A stretch of 64,000 nt of DNA from Rhipidocladum racemiflorum (Eukaryota > Streptophyta > Magnoliopsida > Poales > Poaceae), in assembly GCA_036346355.1 (NCBI GenBank), contig CM070584.1, positions 27,560,039 to 27,624,038 of the forward strand, given 5' to 3'. The translations under genes and the position numbers were made by a program. The notes beneath the pieces are model-generated. The model worked only from the letters and a program-made list of their open reading frames with translations. It was not told the origin of the DNA and made no database searches. Below, piece after piece: positions 11,116-21,317 of this stretch. Numbering within the stretch: the first letter of the stretch is position 1; the number at the start of each line of letters is the position of its first letter.

Positions 11116-13740
11116 TCACCCCGGTGGTGGACCACGACCCTGGCCACGACGACCTCGACCCCTAGCTCTCCTTCGGCCAAGCCCGAAGGGGGTGCATCGT
11201 CGAGAGGTCGTGGGCGAAGCACCATGACAGTCCCTTTGGCCGTAGTCGAAGGAGTGTACCGAACCGGCGGGACACGCAGGCGGGAGGCAGCAGTGCAGGT
11301 AGGCTGCGTGATCTGCGTGGGTGGAGGAGGCGGCGTGTCTTTGCGTGGTGGAGGAGGCTGCGTGAACGGAGCCCTGCGAAGAATCGACGATGCTCAAGAT
11401 TGGGACGCCGTACTCTCGACTGGGTGTCAGTAGAGGCATGTCCTAGGAGGCCTACTGATCTGAGACATTAACATTTAATTATAGTGAGAAGATTAGATTC
11501 GAAATGGGATCAATCCCGAATGTTTATCGGCTACCGGGTGTAGGGACCATGGTAGGCCAGCGTGGTGGCGTCTGCCAGCTGGATCCTCGGTAGTGCACAG
11601 GCTGGAGGCACACAGGTGTGGAAGGCTGGACCACTGGTGTAGCGGTGGTCAAGAAGGTGGTGTCGAGGGTGAGCCGGGTGGCGGCCTGAGCAGGTGCCAG
11701 CAAAGCTTGATCGGTGGGGCACGCCAAGCGACACCAAGCTCCACGATCTGTCGAGTGCAGCTCCACATGCCCCATGGCCTCACGATAGGCTGGCTTTGGT
11801 GAAAGTGGTCCCCTGCTGCAGCCTAGACAGAAAGTCAGTGGCATGCTGCTGCAAGCCCCTCGCCTCGTCCACCTATCACGTACAAACAAACATTAAACAT
11901 AACGATATAGCATTGAAATTACAATTGCATTAATGAGTAAAAATACAACGAGATTTACCATCTGGTGCAGTGCCAGTCCTGCGTGGCTCGAGTACAAGTC
12001 TGCGATGCTAGCAGCAAATACCTGGTAGGCTGCTCCTCGCGTGAGAGGCAGTGCGGGTCCGGGGCACGCGTGCAGGACAAGTACTCCTGGTAGGAGGAGG
12101 GTCGTGAGGCGCGACCTCCTCGACAACGTCCTCAGCGCCCCCTCCTGGCGCAAGCCACGGCGCCATCCTCTGCATCAAGGTCACCATGGCCTTCTTGGGT
12201 CCCTGGGTGGAGTACCTGCACAAAAGACCTCATTACTACAAATATGTCGTAAGCACTTAGCATTCCTATAGTGGCAAGTAACTCACGTGTGCACTTTACG
12301 GCGCACGCGTTCCCCCAAGAGCAGGGACCACTGGCGTAGTCCGAGCTGCACGAGGACTCGGTGCGGCGCATAGTCCTCTCTGAAGGCGTCGAAGGCGAGC
12401 TTCCTCCTCGTCTTCAGTAAGGCTGGTCCTGTCGCGAGCATGGACAGCCCCGCAGCTCTCTCTCCTACACGCTCGTCATTTGTAGGGGTCCCGAGCGACA
12501 TTCCGTCCCTCGGGTGGTCGAAGGCCTCGTGAAAGCGAATGCGCCCGCCGCGATACTGGACACCTGCCTTTGTGGCTGCAATAGAGTAGAAATAAGCGTA
12601 GCGGATGGCATTGAAATTACAATTCCATTAATGAGTAAGAACATGTACCGTCGCCTGGTCGAGCGAGCCCATCGTCGGTCGGTCAGCGCATCACCGCCGT
12701 ACATGTCGGCGGTGTAGTGCCGAGGGTCGACAAGGGGTCGACCCACGGAGAAGCGCTTCGAATGACCAAAGGCGAAGAAGAAGCGGCATCGGTCAGATTG
12801 GAGTTCTGCCTTTCTTCACGCACGGCGTCGCAAAGGCGCGATGCGTGGAAGCAAGAACCGCCGAACCCCAGGATACCGCCCGATTACATCGCCAGGCTCG
12901 AGTCCGCAATAGCCCGTCGTAGGCTATCCAACGCGTCCACGGTGTCGCCGTGACTCGGCGTGAACATCACCCGGCCGAACAACCAAAGAAGATAGGCCTC
13001 GAGGTGCCTAGCAACCTGGTAGTCCGTGGGCTCGCCGCCATCATTGCACTGCAACAATTGAAATAGTGTGATATCACATTAATGCTATGCAAAGCTGGAG
13101 TAACATAGTAATATGTACAATCACTAACCTTGAACTGTGCCAACCACCTCCTCGATGGCCCGTGCTTCTCGCCTACCGGTATCTGTGGGTCGACCTCTGC
13201 GACCCGTGCCGCAGCGATAAGTCCGCGTCCCACCAGCGAGAGCCACCGAGGGGCGATCGCTGCCCGGCGATCGGCAATCCGATGAGCATGGCGGCGTCTG
13301 CGGCGTCACCGTCATCTCCCGACGAGCGGTGAAAAGTGTGCATCTCCGGCCTCGGCTGATCGACCAAACACGCTAACGGCGAGTGGTCGACGGAAACGCC
13401 GCGATCGCTGCGGTCGTCACCCTGTACCTGGCGGTCGTGCTTTCGGCGGGTCGGCGGTGAACCCTCCACCATGCGGACTAAGCGGAAGCGGCAGACGCGT
13501 GCAAGCCTAACGAGGAACCACAGAGTTGAATGAATTGAATGTAATGAACACTAATTATGCGAACAATGGAACATGTACAAGTACTGCAACTAACCTGGTG
13601 TGGAAGCGGCGTCAACGCACCATGCCTTGTTAGGCACACGAATCATTGATAAGGGCAACTTGTCATTCCCCTGCATCGTGTGGGCGTGCGCGCAGTGCCG
13701 CGCATCCAAGGCAGAGTCTAGGAGTGAGTCAACTGCTCCA
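11116..13740 (-). pseudogene. Plant mobile domain (PMD, MAIN-like) gene, multi-exon, decayed
   Basis: Exons read on the minus strand at about 13740-13592, 13530-13129, 13048-12649, 12575-12287, 12215-11959 and 11872-11116, with GT donors and AG acceptors visible at most junctions. Diagnostic PMD stretches are LVDQPRPEMHTFH, MLIGLPIAG, GPSRRWLAQFK, VARHLEAYLLWLFGRVMF, SVGRPLVDPRHYTADMYGG, KLAFDAFREDYAPHRV and LVQLGLRQ. The tail is basic and Gly/Arg-rich (RGRGRRGQGRGPPPG) before a stop at 11116-11118. PMDs occur in plant transposons and in the host proteins MAIN and MAIL1, which act in gene expression and silencing. Frameshifts (around 13300 and in exon 4) and a stop after ADSSLAM show it is inactive. 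It lies 390 bp downstream of the transposase stop. An AG acceptor just before 13740 suggests a further 5' exon. Confidence 0.75.
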
Positions 13741-13779
13741 TCCTGCACATAGAAATGATTCAACATAAATCATACTACA

Positions 13780-14075
13780 CAACTTACGGCAAGCACGACA
13801 TATGTGAATAAAAGTACACAACGTATAATAATAAAAGACATGAGGGTTGAACATAAATAAAGGTACACAACATGTGACAAACACAACATATCTGAATAAA
13901 AGACACAACATATATGAATAAAAGACAACCAATCACGTCAATATTACAATACATATATGTATAAAAGACATAAGGGGTGAACATAAATAAAAGTACACAA
14001 CATGTGAGAGACACAACATATATGAATAAAAGACACCCAATCGCGTCAATATTACAATAAAAGACATCCAACGTG
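13780..14075. repeat. Tandem repeat, 130 bp unit, about 2.2 copies
   Basis: The segment GACAT(G/A)AGGG(T/G)TGAACATAAATAAA recurs at 13837 and 13967. It is followed by matching CAACATGTGA and GAATAAAAGACA blocks. It lies between the 3' end of the transposase and the first PMD exon that can be seen, so it may be intron or intergenic. Confidence 0.75.
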
Positions 14076-14128
14076 CATATAATAACATATTTCGATACAT
14101 AGCCACCACCACTTTCAGAACCTACACC

Positions 14129-17100
14129 CTACGTGCACTGGTTTGCCTTGTGGCCATACTCGCCGCACTCAGAACACCTCCTAAGAGGGCCACCCACTTC
14201 AGATTCATCCTGTAACACCCCAGCTTTTACTAAGCCCAGAATGTCACCAAACATAGACCCTAACACATTTAATACCATAATTTAAGGTAAATTACAGCAA
14301 GTAATCATTTGGAATAATTGGAAATTTTGGCAGCATCTCCTTTGTTTTTGCATGAAACTTAACAGCATAGCATCATATCAATATGTAAGACAAACGAGAT
14401 ATCCATACGCAGCGATAAGGATAGCTAAACATCAACTAAAACATCAATAAGCATCGATAGCAAAATAATAAGCATCAATTTAAATCTAGGAAGTTAAAAC
14501 AACTCCCTCCATAGCCCCACATGATACACATGAGGGAGACAACCAAGCATCTGAGACCATACACTAAAGATTATTGTAATGCTTATTGTCATGTCTCCAC
14601 AACAGTGAATTTGCTAGATTATGGTACTACGTGGAGTAGTGTAGCTAAAACCCTTTCATGCGCCGATTTCATGGTACCTAAAGAAAACAAACAACGAAAA
14701 TACAAGCGTGAGTTCATAACTCAGCGAAGTGTAATACAATGGAAAACAGAGTGCAAGACAACAAACCATCAACTTCAATCTTCATAAGCATTACATATCA
14801 CATCATTACCATTCTCACGTACACGACATGGTAAAAACATCATAATCATCTCTTGATCAATATGGTGTTCGTCTCATGAACTCATGAACAATTCAACAAC
14901 ATTCTCATTCATAGTTTCATTCATGCAATGCAATGCACATGTCTTACGGAATACTCATACCGGTATGGTTGAGTGCACACCGTCGGCATGCACCCTTTTC
15001 CCCTTCCATCCCGAAGATGGAGGGTGCCTATCACTCGCTTCCAGTCCACTTCGGTGATGGAATCACGAGGTAGGACTTACTCAAACGAATGGCCCGGACT
15101 AGTCATAACGGTTCTCACCGCCCCTACCGGAATAGTTATGACTTAACTCACGGCCAGCCATGAAAATATGCCATGCATGCAAAATGGACGATAACGTATT
15201 CATAAATAGAATATTGCATATCAACGTATGGCCTCTCAACATGTAAGACCGTGATCAACAATCAGCGGTAACCTTTCAAAGACATGGCATGAATCCTTTA
15301 TCAACGACAAGCATTTTAATCATAGCATGAGGACCCCATATCATCGACATTATTTCAATCATGGCCTAAGGACATCCTATCCATTATAACATGTAATTCC
15401 ATGGCATGGCAAGACAACATGTTAACTAGTCCAAATACCATCAATCAATTCTAGCAGCACGTATAACATAAAAACCATCGCAAAACACTTGCCTTCACCC
15501 ACGAGTAACGGAGTGACGAGAGGTTGAGGGCACTCGAGGCACACCACCTGCAAACACGTGCCACTCACTCAAATTGGGTCCACAATACAGTACACAAATA
15601 AATCCCACTACCCGACTTCGCATACAACTCCTAAAATCAGAAAACAGCAAATCTGTCCCTTCGGGACAGCGGACTTCAATGGGCATAACTTCTGTTCTAG
15701 GACTCCAAATTGAATAAACAAGTACATCCCGCGCATAGCTTAGGAAATTTCCCAACTTTTTCTAGTTATAGGGAAAGACTAATTCGGACTCTAATGTTGT
15801 TTAATCTAACGTTGAACACGAACTGTCCCAATCTCGTCACAGATTTGACAGCGCTCGGTAAAACAGCCATAACTTCTAAACGGCTGGGCGGAATTTCAAT
15901 TTCTTTATATGCACGGAAAGATAAGGAAATTATCTACAACTTCCTAAAAGTCCGTACGGTCAGATTCAAACTCGAAATTGGCGAAAACGCCTGCCCTAGT
16001 TCGGGTTCCCAATCTGCCCGAACCAGAACATGAACACAACTCTAGATTTCATCAATCCTACCCCATGGCAGCACCTCCCTTGATCTAAAAACATGAAATT
16101 CATCCCTATAACAGTACCTAGACCCAAACCCAAGGATCACCCATGCCTTACCTCCTCCCGACTAATCCATTTAACACCGAGATCTATCCTCCCGAGCCTC
16201 CCGAGCGTCCTCCTCGCGCTAGAATCGGATCTCCTCGTCGCGGGCTTCCCGTTGGAGGGGACAGCGAGGTTGTGTGGTGGGGGATCTCATCTTTGCAGCA
16301 AAGGAGGTGGAGAGGAGGAATTGGGGGCGCACCCAAGGGGGAGGGGAGGAGGCGCCCTAGAGGGAGAGGAGGAGGCACCCAAGAGAGATGGGGATTGGGG
16401 GAGGGGCGGCTAGGGCAGGGAGGGACGCCCCTAGCCCCCAAAATCCTGCCTCTTCTCCCTCATGGGCCCTAACTCTCTCCCACCAAGGCCCACGACTCAC
16501 CCCCCTAAGGCCCAAACTCCTCCGGGAAGGCCCAAACTTCCGAAATCGGCCCGGAAACGCGATTAAACTACATAACGTAAAGTTTTAATCTCCGATTTCA
16601 TACTTTATAAGGTCACATTCTCTAATTCACATTTGTTTACGGTGTCTCGGCATTCCGTGGTGTCACACATCCATGTCGTTGCGAATGCGTCTAGTCTGTG
16701 GACGACCAGACTGCCCTTCCGCACACCTCCGCAAGGTTGGATCCGGCAAACAGATGCCCTCATCTCTGTTAATCGCAGTGAAATCACCGTGTGCACGAAA
16801 ACCACGAAACTCACCCGACCAGATATGGACAACATGATCCTTCAAGTAGAAAGGGGACATGTATTGCGACGTGTTCATCCCAATTTGCCCACAAGCAGCC
16901 ATCACGTGTGAGCAAGGAATATAGAGAAGTCTTGGCTTATTGCAGCTGCATTCACACCATCCAGATGCCCCTTGGCCTAGATTAACCTCGTGCGTAATAA
17001 CCGCTGTGTCCGTTCCCAATCCCCTTTTGCACCGAAGAGTCACCTCGAAGCGGTATTCAGTGACCCCGTAGCTACGCACCATATGCTGCTGAGCTTTCAT

Positions 17101-19322
17101 GGTTCGTTCCTCCATGTAGGTCATCATCCGCGAACAATACGGCGTTTGCAATGTGGAGGCATGAAGTACCGCTTCCGCATGCCTTTTTGGTAGTAGCTAA
17201 CGATGCCGTGCAACATGCCTTCAAGGATGACCACAAGCGGAAGCGGACGGAGGCCTCGGATGACCCAATTGTAAACCTCGGCTATGTTCGTTGTCATCAC
17301 GCCAAACCTGTTCAACGCAAAAAGCGATTTAGAACAACAGGCCAAATTGTTTAGCTTGTTTTGATATTTTAATGTACCATACTAACCTGGCGCCTCCGGT
17401 GTCATGGAGCAATGCCCACTTCTCTAGAGGCTCGGCCTCTATCGATCTGAGAAACACTTAATGTTCCTTGACGTTCGTCTCCTCATATTAGGAGGATCGA
17501 GCTCCCCAAGGGTGTTAGCCTTTTGGGTGGACATTAGATTCGGCGTAGGTGGTTGCTTTTTCATCTCTTCGATATGCGCCTTTGGTGTGCTTATCCAACT
17601 TCGGCAAATAAGCGCGTTGAACTTACGTGCCTGATTACGCTTGCATAACCTCTTAAGCAGATTCATCAGTTTCTTGCTTTTGAAGCTGCTGAAGAAATTG
17701 GCACCCAAATGTCTCATGCACCACATTCTGCAGTCGAGGCCACGAAAATGGTTCATCTCGGTCCTCTGTAGAGTCTTGATTGCCGAGAGGATACCTTTGT
17801 GACGATCATGAATGATGCACATCTTTGGGCGATCACCAACTACCCCCACCTTGGATGTACGAAAAACCACGGCCACTATCCCGATTCTCACCCTCAACAA
17901 AAGCAAAGGCCAATGGAAGTATGTGGTTGTTCGCATCAATTGCAATGGCTGTTAGAATCTGCCCATTGTATTTTCGATCAAAAATGTGCCATCAACACAA
18001 AGCAATGGACGACGATGCACGAATGACGCAATGCAAGGCCCCAATGAAAAGAAAGCACGGCCGAAATGTACAGATCCCATTTGCATTTGCTTCGCTTTCT
18101 TTGAAAGCGGTGTATGTGCGAGGATTGGTTTGCTTGATGCTTCAAGCACACGAGGTAGATTGCAATACGATGCCTCGTATGTGCCAAACCTCTTCTCTAA
18201 TGCTTTACGCCGCATACGCCAGGCCATGGAGTAGCTTATCGATACTTAAATGTTCGTAACATTGCTTTACGAATATCGAACACTCGATATCCCGCTTCTC
18301 AATGATTTCATTAAACATCACGCTAGCTATTACAATTTGCATTCAAATTACGGTGTTTGACAAGAACATTTTCTAGTCTGCATGTGTGCTCGTCCACTCT
18401 TGATGCAATCAATATGTCTCACACTTCGGCTTGTATGCATGTACTTTAAATTCACAACCATCGATTCGCACTTCACTTGTGTACTTATCTGGCTAGACAG
18501 GACAACCCGAAACTCTCTTTGCAGCGATAGTGCCCACAAGCTCACTGCCAACTTCAATTCAGAATTGTTCGGGAACATTTGATTCAACCGAATGGCACCA
18601 GTACCATACTCACAATGCGAGTCATGGCCCCACAAAGCTTCCATACCCGCTTTGTTACGCTGTTCCATTCATCGGGGATGGGTACCTCCATTGAGCGAGT
18701 CCTACCATGCATTTCATCATCTTCCTCCCGGTCATCATCTTCACCGATGGTATTGGTGGGTCCAACATTCGGCTTCCTCTTACATCGCCATGCGGTCCAC
18801 CCAATCCAATTGATCCACAAGTTGATCGATATCCTCCCCTTCATCAGCCTGACCTTCTGCGCTTGCTGCATCCATGTGATCATCCCCCGCTGCTGCTGCC
18901 TCAACCGACACCGCTGGCTGAACTTGTTCAGCTGTAGCCGATGTGCTGCTCTCGCTCACACCAGTAGTACTCACCTCTTCCCTAGGGCAAGCTTGCACCA
19001 GCATCACACAATCGAGGCTAGATCCCTTGCACCATCTTAACCATTTCTGCCACAACTGTGTTCGATCTACTGTCTTCAACTCCCACACAGCCGGGTCACC
19101 CTTGCTACGTGTGTATATGATTTGGATGCTAACAGAATAAACACTTGGATCCAAGGAAAAAAATTGGGTCAACCAAAGTTTTATACCACGAATGCTAACA
19201 GTATCAGGGGACAAGTGCTCGGCCATGGTGACCGCAAAGCAGCTTAAATCCACTCCATTCTGCCCATTTTTTACTTCACCATCGCCATAATATACCCTGA
19301 ATTTCACTGGTTCCGACATCAC
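14129..19322 (-). pseudogene. MURA-type Mutator-like transposase, frameshifted and split by an LTR
   Basis: On the minus strand it starts MMSEPVKFRVYYGDGEVKNG (19322). An acidic, low-complexity segment ends about 18780. The N-terminal MuDR-type domain follows (GAIRLNQMFPNNSELKLAVS, about 18600). The core reads KALEKRFGTYEASYCNLP, RRPLLCVDGTFL (first Asp of the DDE triad), MCIIHDRHKGILSAIKTLQ (second Asp), CMRHLGANFF and NRFGVMTTNIAEVYNW. A SWIM zinc finger follows (WCECSCNKPRLLYIPCSHV, near 16900). The frame runs to RRIRNDMD, where the F1 LTR is inserted. Beyond the LTR it resumes in frame as ESEVGGPLRRCSECGEYGHK with a CCHC knuckle (C-X2-C-X4-H-X4-C), and stops at 14129-14131. Frameshifts near 18790, 18660 and elsewhere show inactivation before or after the insertion. 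Family membership is certain; the reading is composite. Confidence 0.9.
14211..16667 (-). mobile_element. Solo LTR, family F1 (divergent, 2.46 kb), with duplication CATCC
   Basis: It starts TGTAACACCCC and ends GTGGTGTCACA, flanked by CATCC at 14206-14210 and 16668-16672. It shares the F1 blocks, including CATACCGGTATG (14956-14967), the ATCCCGAAGATGGAGGGTGCC block and the CGTAACTTCAAACGG-type block near the 3' part, but is more diverged and slightly longer than the other copies. It splits the last coding part of the MULE transposase. Confidence 0.88.
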
Positions 19323-19634
19323 TGCGACGACATAGACAAAATAAATTTATGCATCCCTACTAAAATGTAAAATATGTACCATAAATTGAACAACGATAAT
19401 TACCTATCGGGATATCGATACTATAATATTATAATAATATAGCGCACGTATAACATGCCTATTTGCTACTAATATGCAATGTTCAGAAAAATCGGCCGAT
19501 TAGCCGATTAGCTAGTGATTGAAGCCCTAAATATTCCATTTTTTTTCCTTACGGTCAAAAAACTAGGCATAACGATTAATCGGAATTAATCAGGTCTAAC
19601 TAATATCACTACTCTACATTAAACAACTAGAATC

Positions 19635-19746
19635 GCTAATCTAAATTGCGCTACTCTAGATCGCTAATCTAAATTGCGCTACTCTAGATCGCTACTCTAA
19701 ATTGCGCTACTCTAGATCGCTAATCTAAATTACATTACTCTAAATC
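19635..19746. repeat. 28-bp tandem repeat, four copies
   Basis: The unit GCTAATCTAAATTGCGCTAC plus TCTAGATC starts at 19635, 19663, 19691 and 19719; the last two copies have substitutions. It lies about 310 bp upstream of the transposase start (minus strand), in its leader or promoter. Confidence 0.9.
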
Positions 19747-19789
19747 ACTCTCTTCATTGAAAAATATGAAATTAAACAAAGTTGCGATG

Positions 19790-19990
19790 TTACCTCCTCT
19801 TTCTTCTTCTTTTTCTTCTTCTCCTTCTCCTTCTCCTTCTTCTTCTCCTCTCCTCCTCCTCCTTCCTCTCCCTCTCCTTCCTCTCCTTCCTCTCCTTCTC
19901 CTTCCTCTCCTTCCTCTCCCTCTCCTTCTCCCTCTCCTTCCTCTCCTTCTCCTTCTCCCTCTCTTTCCTCTCCCTCTCTCTCTTTTCTAC
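19790..19990. repeat. CT-rich (TTC/TCC) microsatellite
   Basis: About 200 bp of nearly pure pyrimidine, first TTC-type units and then CTCTCCTTC/CTCCTTCC-type units, between the 28-bp repeats and the right MULE terminus. On the minus strand it is a GA-rich tract upstream of the transposase. Its open reading frames are low-complexity artefacts. Confidence 0.9.
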
Positions 19991-20081
19991 CGGCGGCGGC
20001 GGGCGAGCGCTCTGTTCTTTTTTTTTGGGCGCAGCAGAGATCGATCGATCGATCTCGGGACCCTTTTTTTACCGAGCCAAT

Positions 20082-20406
20082 TTCGCCAAACGGTTCGGCG
20101 ACAACCTAATTTCGCCAAATGGTATGGCGAAAATAGGGTTTTCGCCACATGGTTCGGCGAAAATAGTATCTTCGCCATACCATTTGGCGAAAATAGCCTT
20201 GATACCCGTGTAGCAGCTTAATTGTGGCGGTTAGGGTATTGTCGCCGAACCGTGTGGCGAAAATAGGGTATTCGCCACCGCGATGACGGCGAAAATAGGG
20301 TATTCGCCATACCGTTTGGCGACGGCATATTATTTTTGCAAATTTTTTATTCCGTATATTAAAAACGCAATTTAGTTTTAAAAAAGTATTATTTAAAAAA
20401 AAATTC
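20082..20406 (-). repeat. Right terminal inverted repeat of the MULE with palindrome array
   Basis: This is the inverted counterpart of the left end. Seven palindromes of the same TTCGCC...GGCGAA design start at 20082, 20111, 20141, 20171, 20241, 20271 and 20303. The 70-bp step falls after the third palindrome from the outer end, as it does on the left. The outer part to 20406 is A/T-rich with a 9-bp A run before the terminal TTC. Confidence 0.85.
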
Positions 20407-21317
20407 GTCATTTCTCCTTTGGCTGGAGGTTGAAGAAGCCAATATTCCCTTGCCACGTGTCGCTTCCTTATTGGTCCTTCTTTACGCAAACAATTCGCCC
20501 TAGAGAAAAATAAGGAAAAGTGGCCTAAAAATTCCGGAAAAATTCCTAGAGCCATTTTAGAATATTTGGGACCCAATAAAATTGGTTCCACTGAATTTGG
20601 ATGATTTTTGTGGAATTGAATATTCGGGCGCGGATCGTAGGCATTAAACAAAAGCCGCGCGAGATAAAATAGGAACGGAGGTCCAAAAATCCGGGGAATG
20701 ATTTCTAAAATCATTTTGGAATATTTGGAACCTTTTAGAAGTGGTTTGGGGATTTTTGGAGTATTTTTGGACTCTGGTGAAATTTCGGGTACCGGCGGGA
20801 ACTGGAAAATCCGATTTTTCGCCCGGGAGGAAATTAAATCCCGATTTTGGAAGGAAATGAATGCCAGGTTAATATAAACACCAATGAAACTCCAATTTTT
20901 GAATTTACTTTATTTAAATTAGGTTTTTATCTAGAAAGCGAAAACTAGGGTGTTACAATTTCTCTAAAAATAAGGACGGCTACAAAGACTTATGTGCTTT
21001 TCTTTTGATTTGCGCCCAAGTAAATAGATGTTAAAGACTATTGTTGCTATTGCTACTAAGTAATTGCTTCTTCTTCGTAATCCTATCATGTTTACTGTTC
21101 TGCTTTGGTGCAGTCACGATTCTATGTGTTTAAATTGTTTCACGGTACACAAACATTTCATGATACCGTCTTTGTGCTCATGATACAGATCATCACAAAT
21201 GGTTTAAAAATTGTATGTGATGCGCCATATTATCATCGACATATACTCACAAACGGTTTAGAAAACCATCTATAATAACGTTTTTGAACCGTTTGTGATG
21301 TCCTTTTCTGCAGTAAT

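Larger units (their letters stand above)
8127..20406 (-). mobile_element. 12.28 kb Mutator-like element (MULE) with long TIRs and 10-bp target duplication
   Basis: The outer ends are GAATTTTTTTTTAAA on the plus strand at 8127 and its complement ending at 20406. Perfect 10-bp direct repeats GTCATTTCTC flank it at 8117-8126 and 20407-20416. MULEs make 8-11 bp duplications. The terminal 175-180 bp are closely matching inverted repeats, followed by a longer weaker region of repeated palindromes. Inside, all on the minus strand, are a MURA-type transposase (19322-14129), a PMD gene (about 13740-11116) and a gene with GRF-like zinc-finger motifs (about 10745-9537). One F1 solo LTR is nested at 14211-16667, so the original element was about 9.8 kb. 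All three genes carry stops or frameshifts, so the copy is not autonomous now. It lies inside the Gypsy-like solo LTR. Confidence 0.9.
5250..20957 (-). mobile_element. Solo LTR of a Gypsy-like element, 3.4 kb net, with duplication ATTTC
   Basis: It starts TGTACTAG and ends GGTGTTACA. ATTTC direct repeats lie at 5245-5249 and 20958-20962. Subtracting the Mutator-like element and one duplication copy (12,290 bp) leaves about 3.4 kb. The minus-strand reading begins TGTAACACCCTAG. A segment near 5985-6035 (complement of a CTCTGCAGAG...TATTCGAATAGCCGTG block) is shared with the LTR fragment at 56547-59562, so the two belong to one broad LTR group. There is a very GC-rich stretch at 7260-7390. No protein-coding sequence is seen. 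A single LTR with one target duplication is the product of LTR-LTR recombination. Confidence 0.8.
4254..21317. mobile_element. Probable non-autonomous CACTA-like element, interrupted
   Basis: The left end reads CACGCTAGTACAAAAAAA. The right end, on the minus strand, reads CATTACTGCAGAAAAGGACA. Both resemble CACTA termini (CACTAGTA..., CACTACTGCAGAAAAGG) with a few changes. Behind each end are subterminal copies of an ATCACAAA(T/C)GGTTT / AAACCATCTGTGAT motif, seen near 4287, 4305 and 4452 on the left and 21190, 21250 and 21288 on the right. This is the usual subterminal architecture of CACTA elements. Without the solo LTR inserted at 5250-20957 it would be only about 1.35 kb, carrying the histone H3 fragment. 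No matching 3-bp duplication was found, so the exact ends are uncertain. Confidence 0.35.

Noticed and set aside
10980..11439. Possible separate Arg/Gly-rich small protein gene.
   Set aside because: It is the last part of the PMD gene (ending RGRGRRGQGRGPPPG) in the same direction, not an independent gene.
13729..14071. Minus-strand Cys/Tyr/Phe-rich frames.
   Set aside because: They read the 130-bp tandem repeat and show the repeat period, not a protein family.
20040..20056. GATCGATCGATC run near the right MULE end as a possible methylation or origin site.
   Set aside because: A short simple repeat of four bases; no further support.
19757..20213. Two plus-strand frames of 143-154 codons rich in Ser/Pro/Leu.
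   Set aside because: They read the CT microsatellite and then the palindromic MULE terminus; low complexity.
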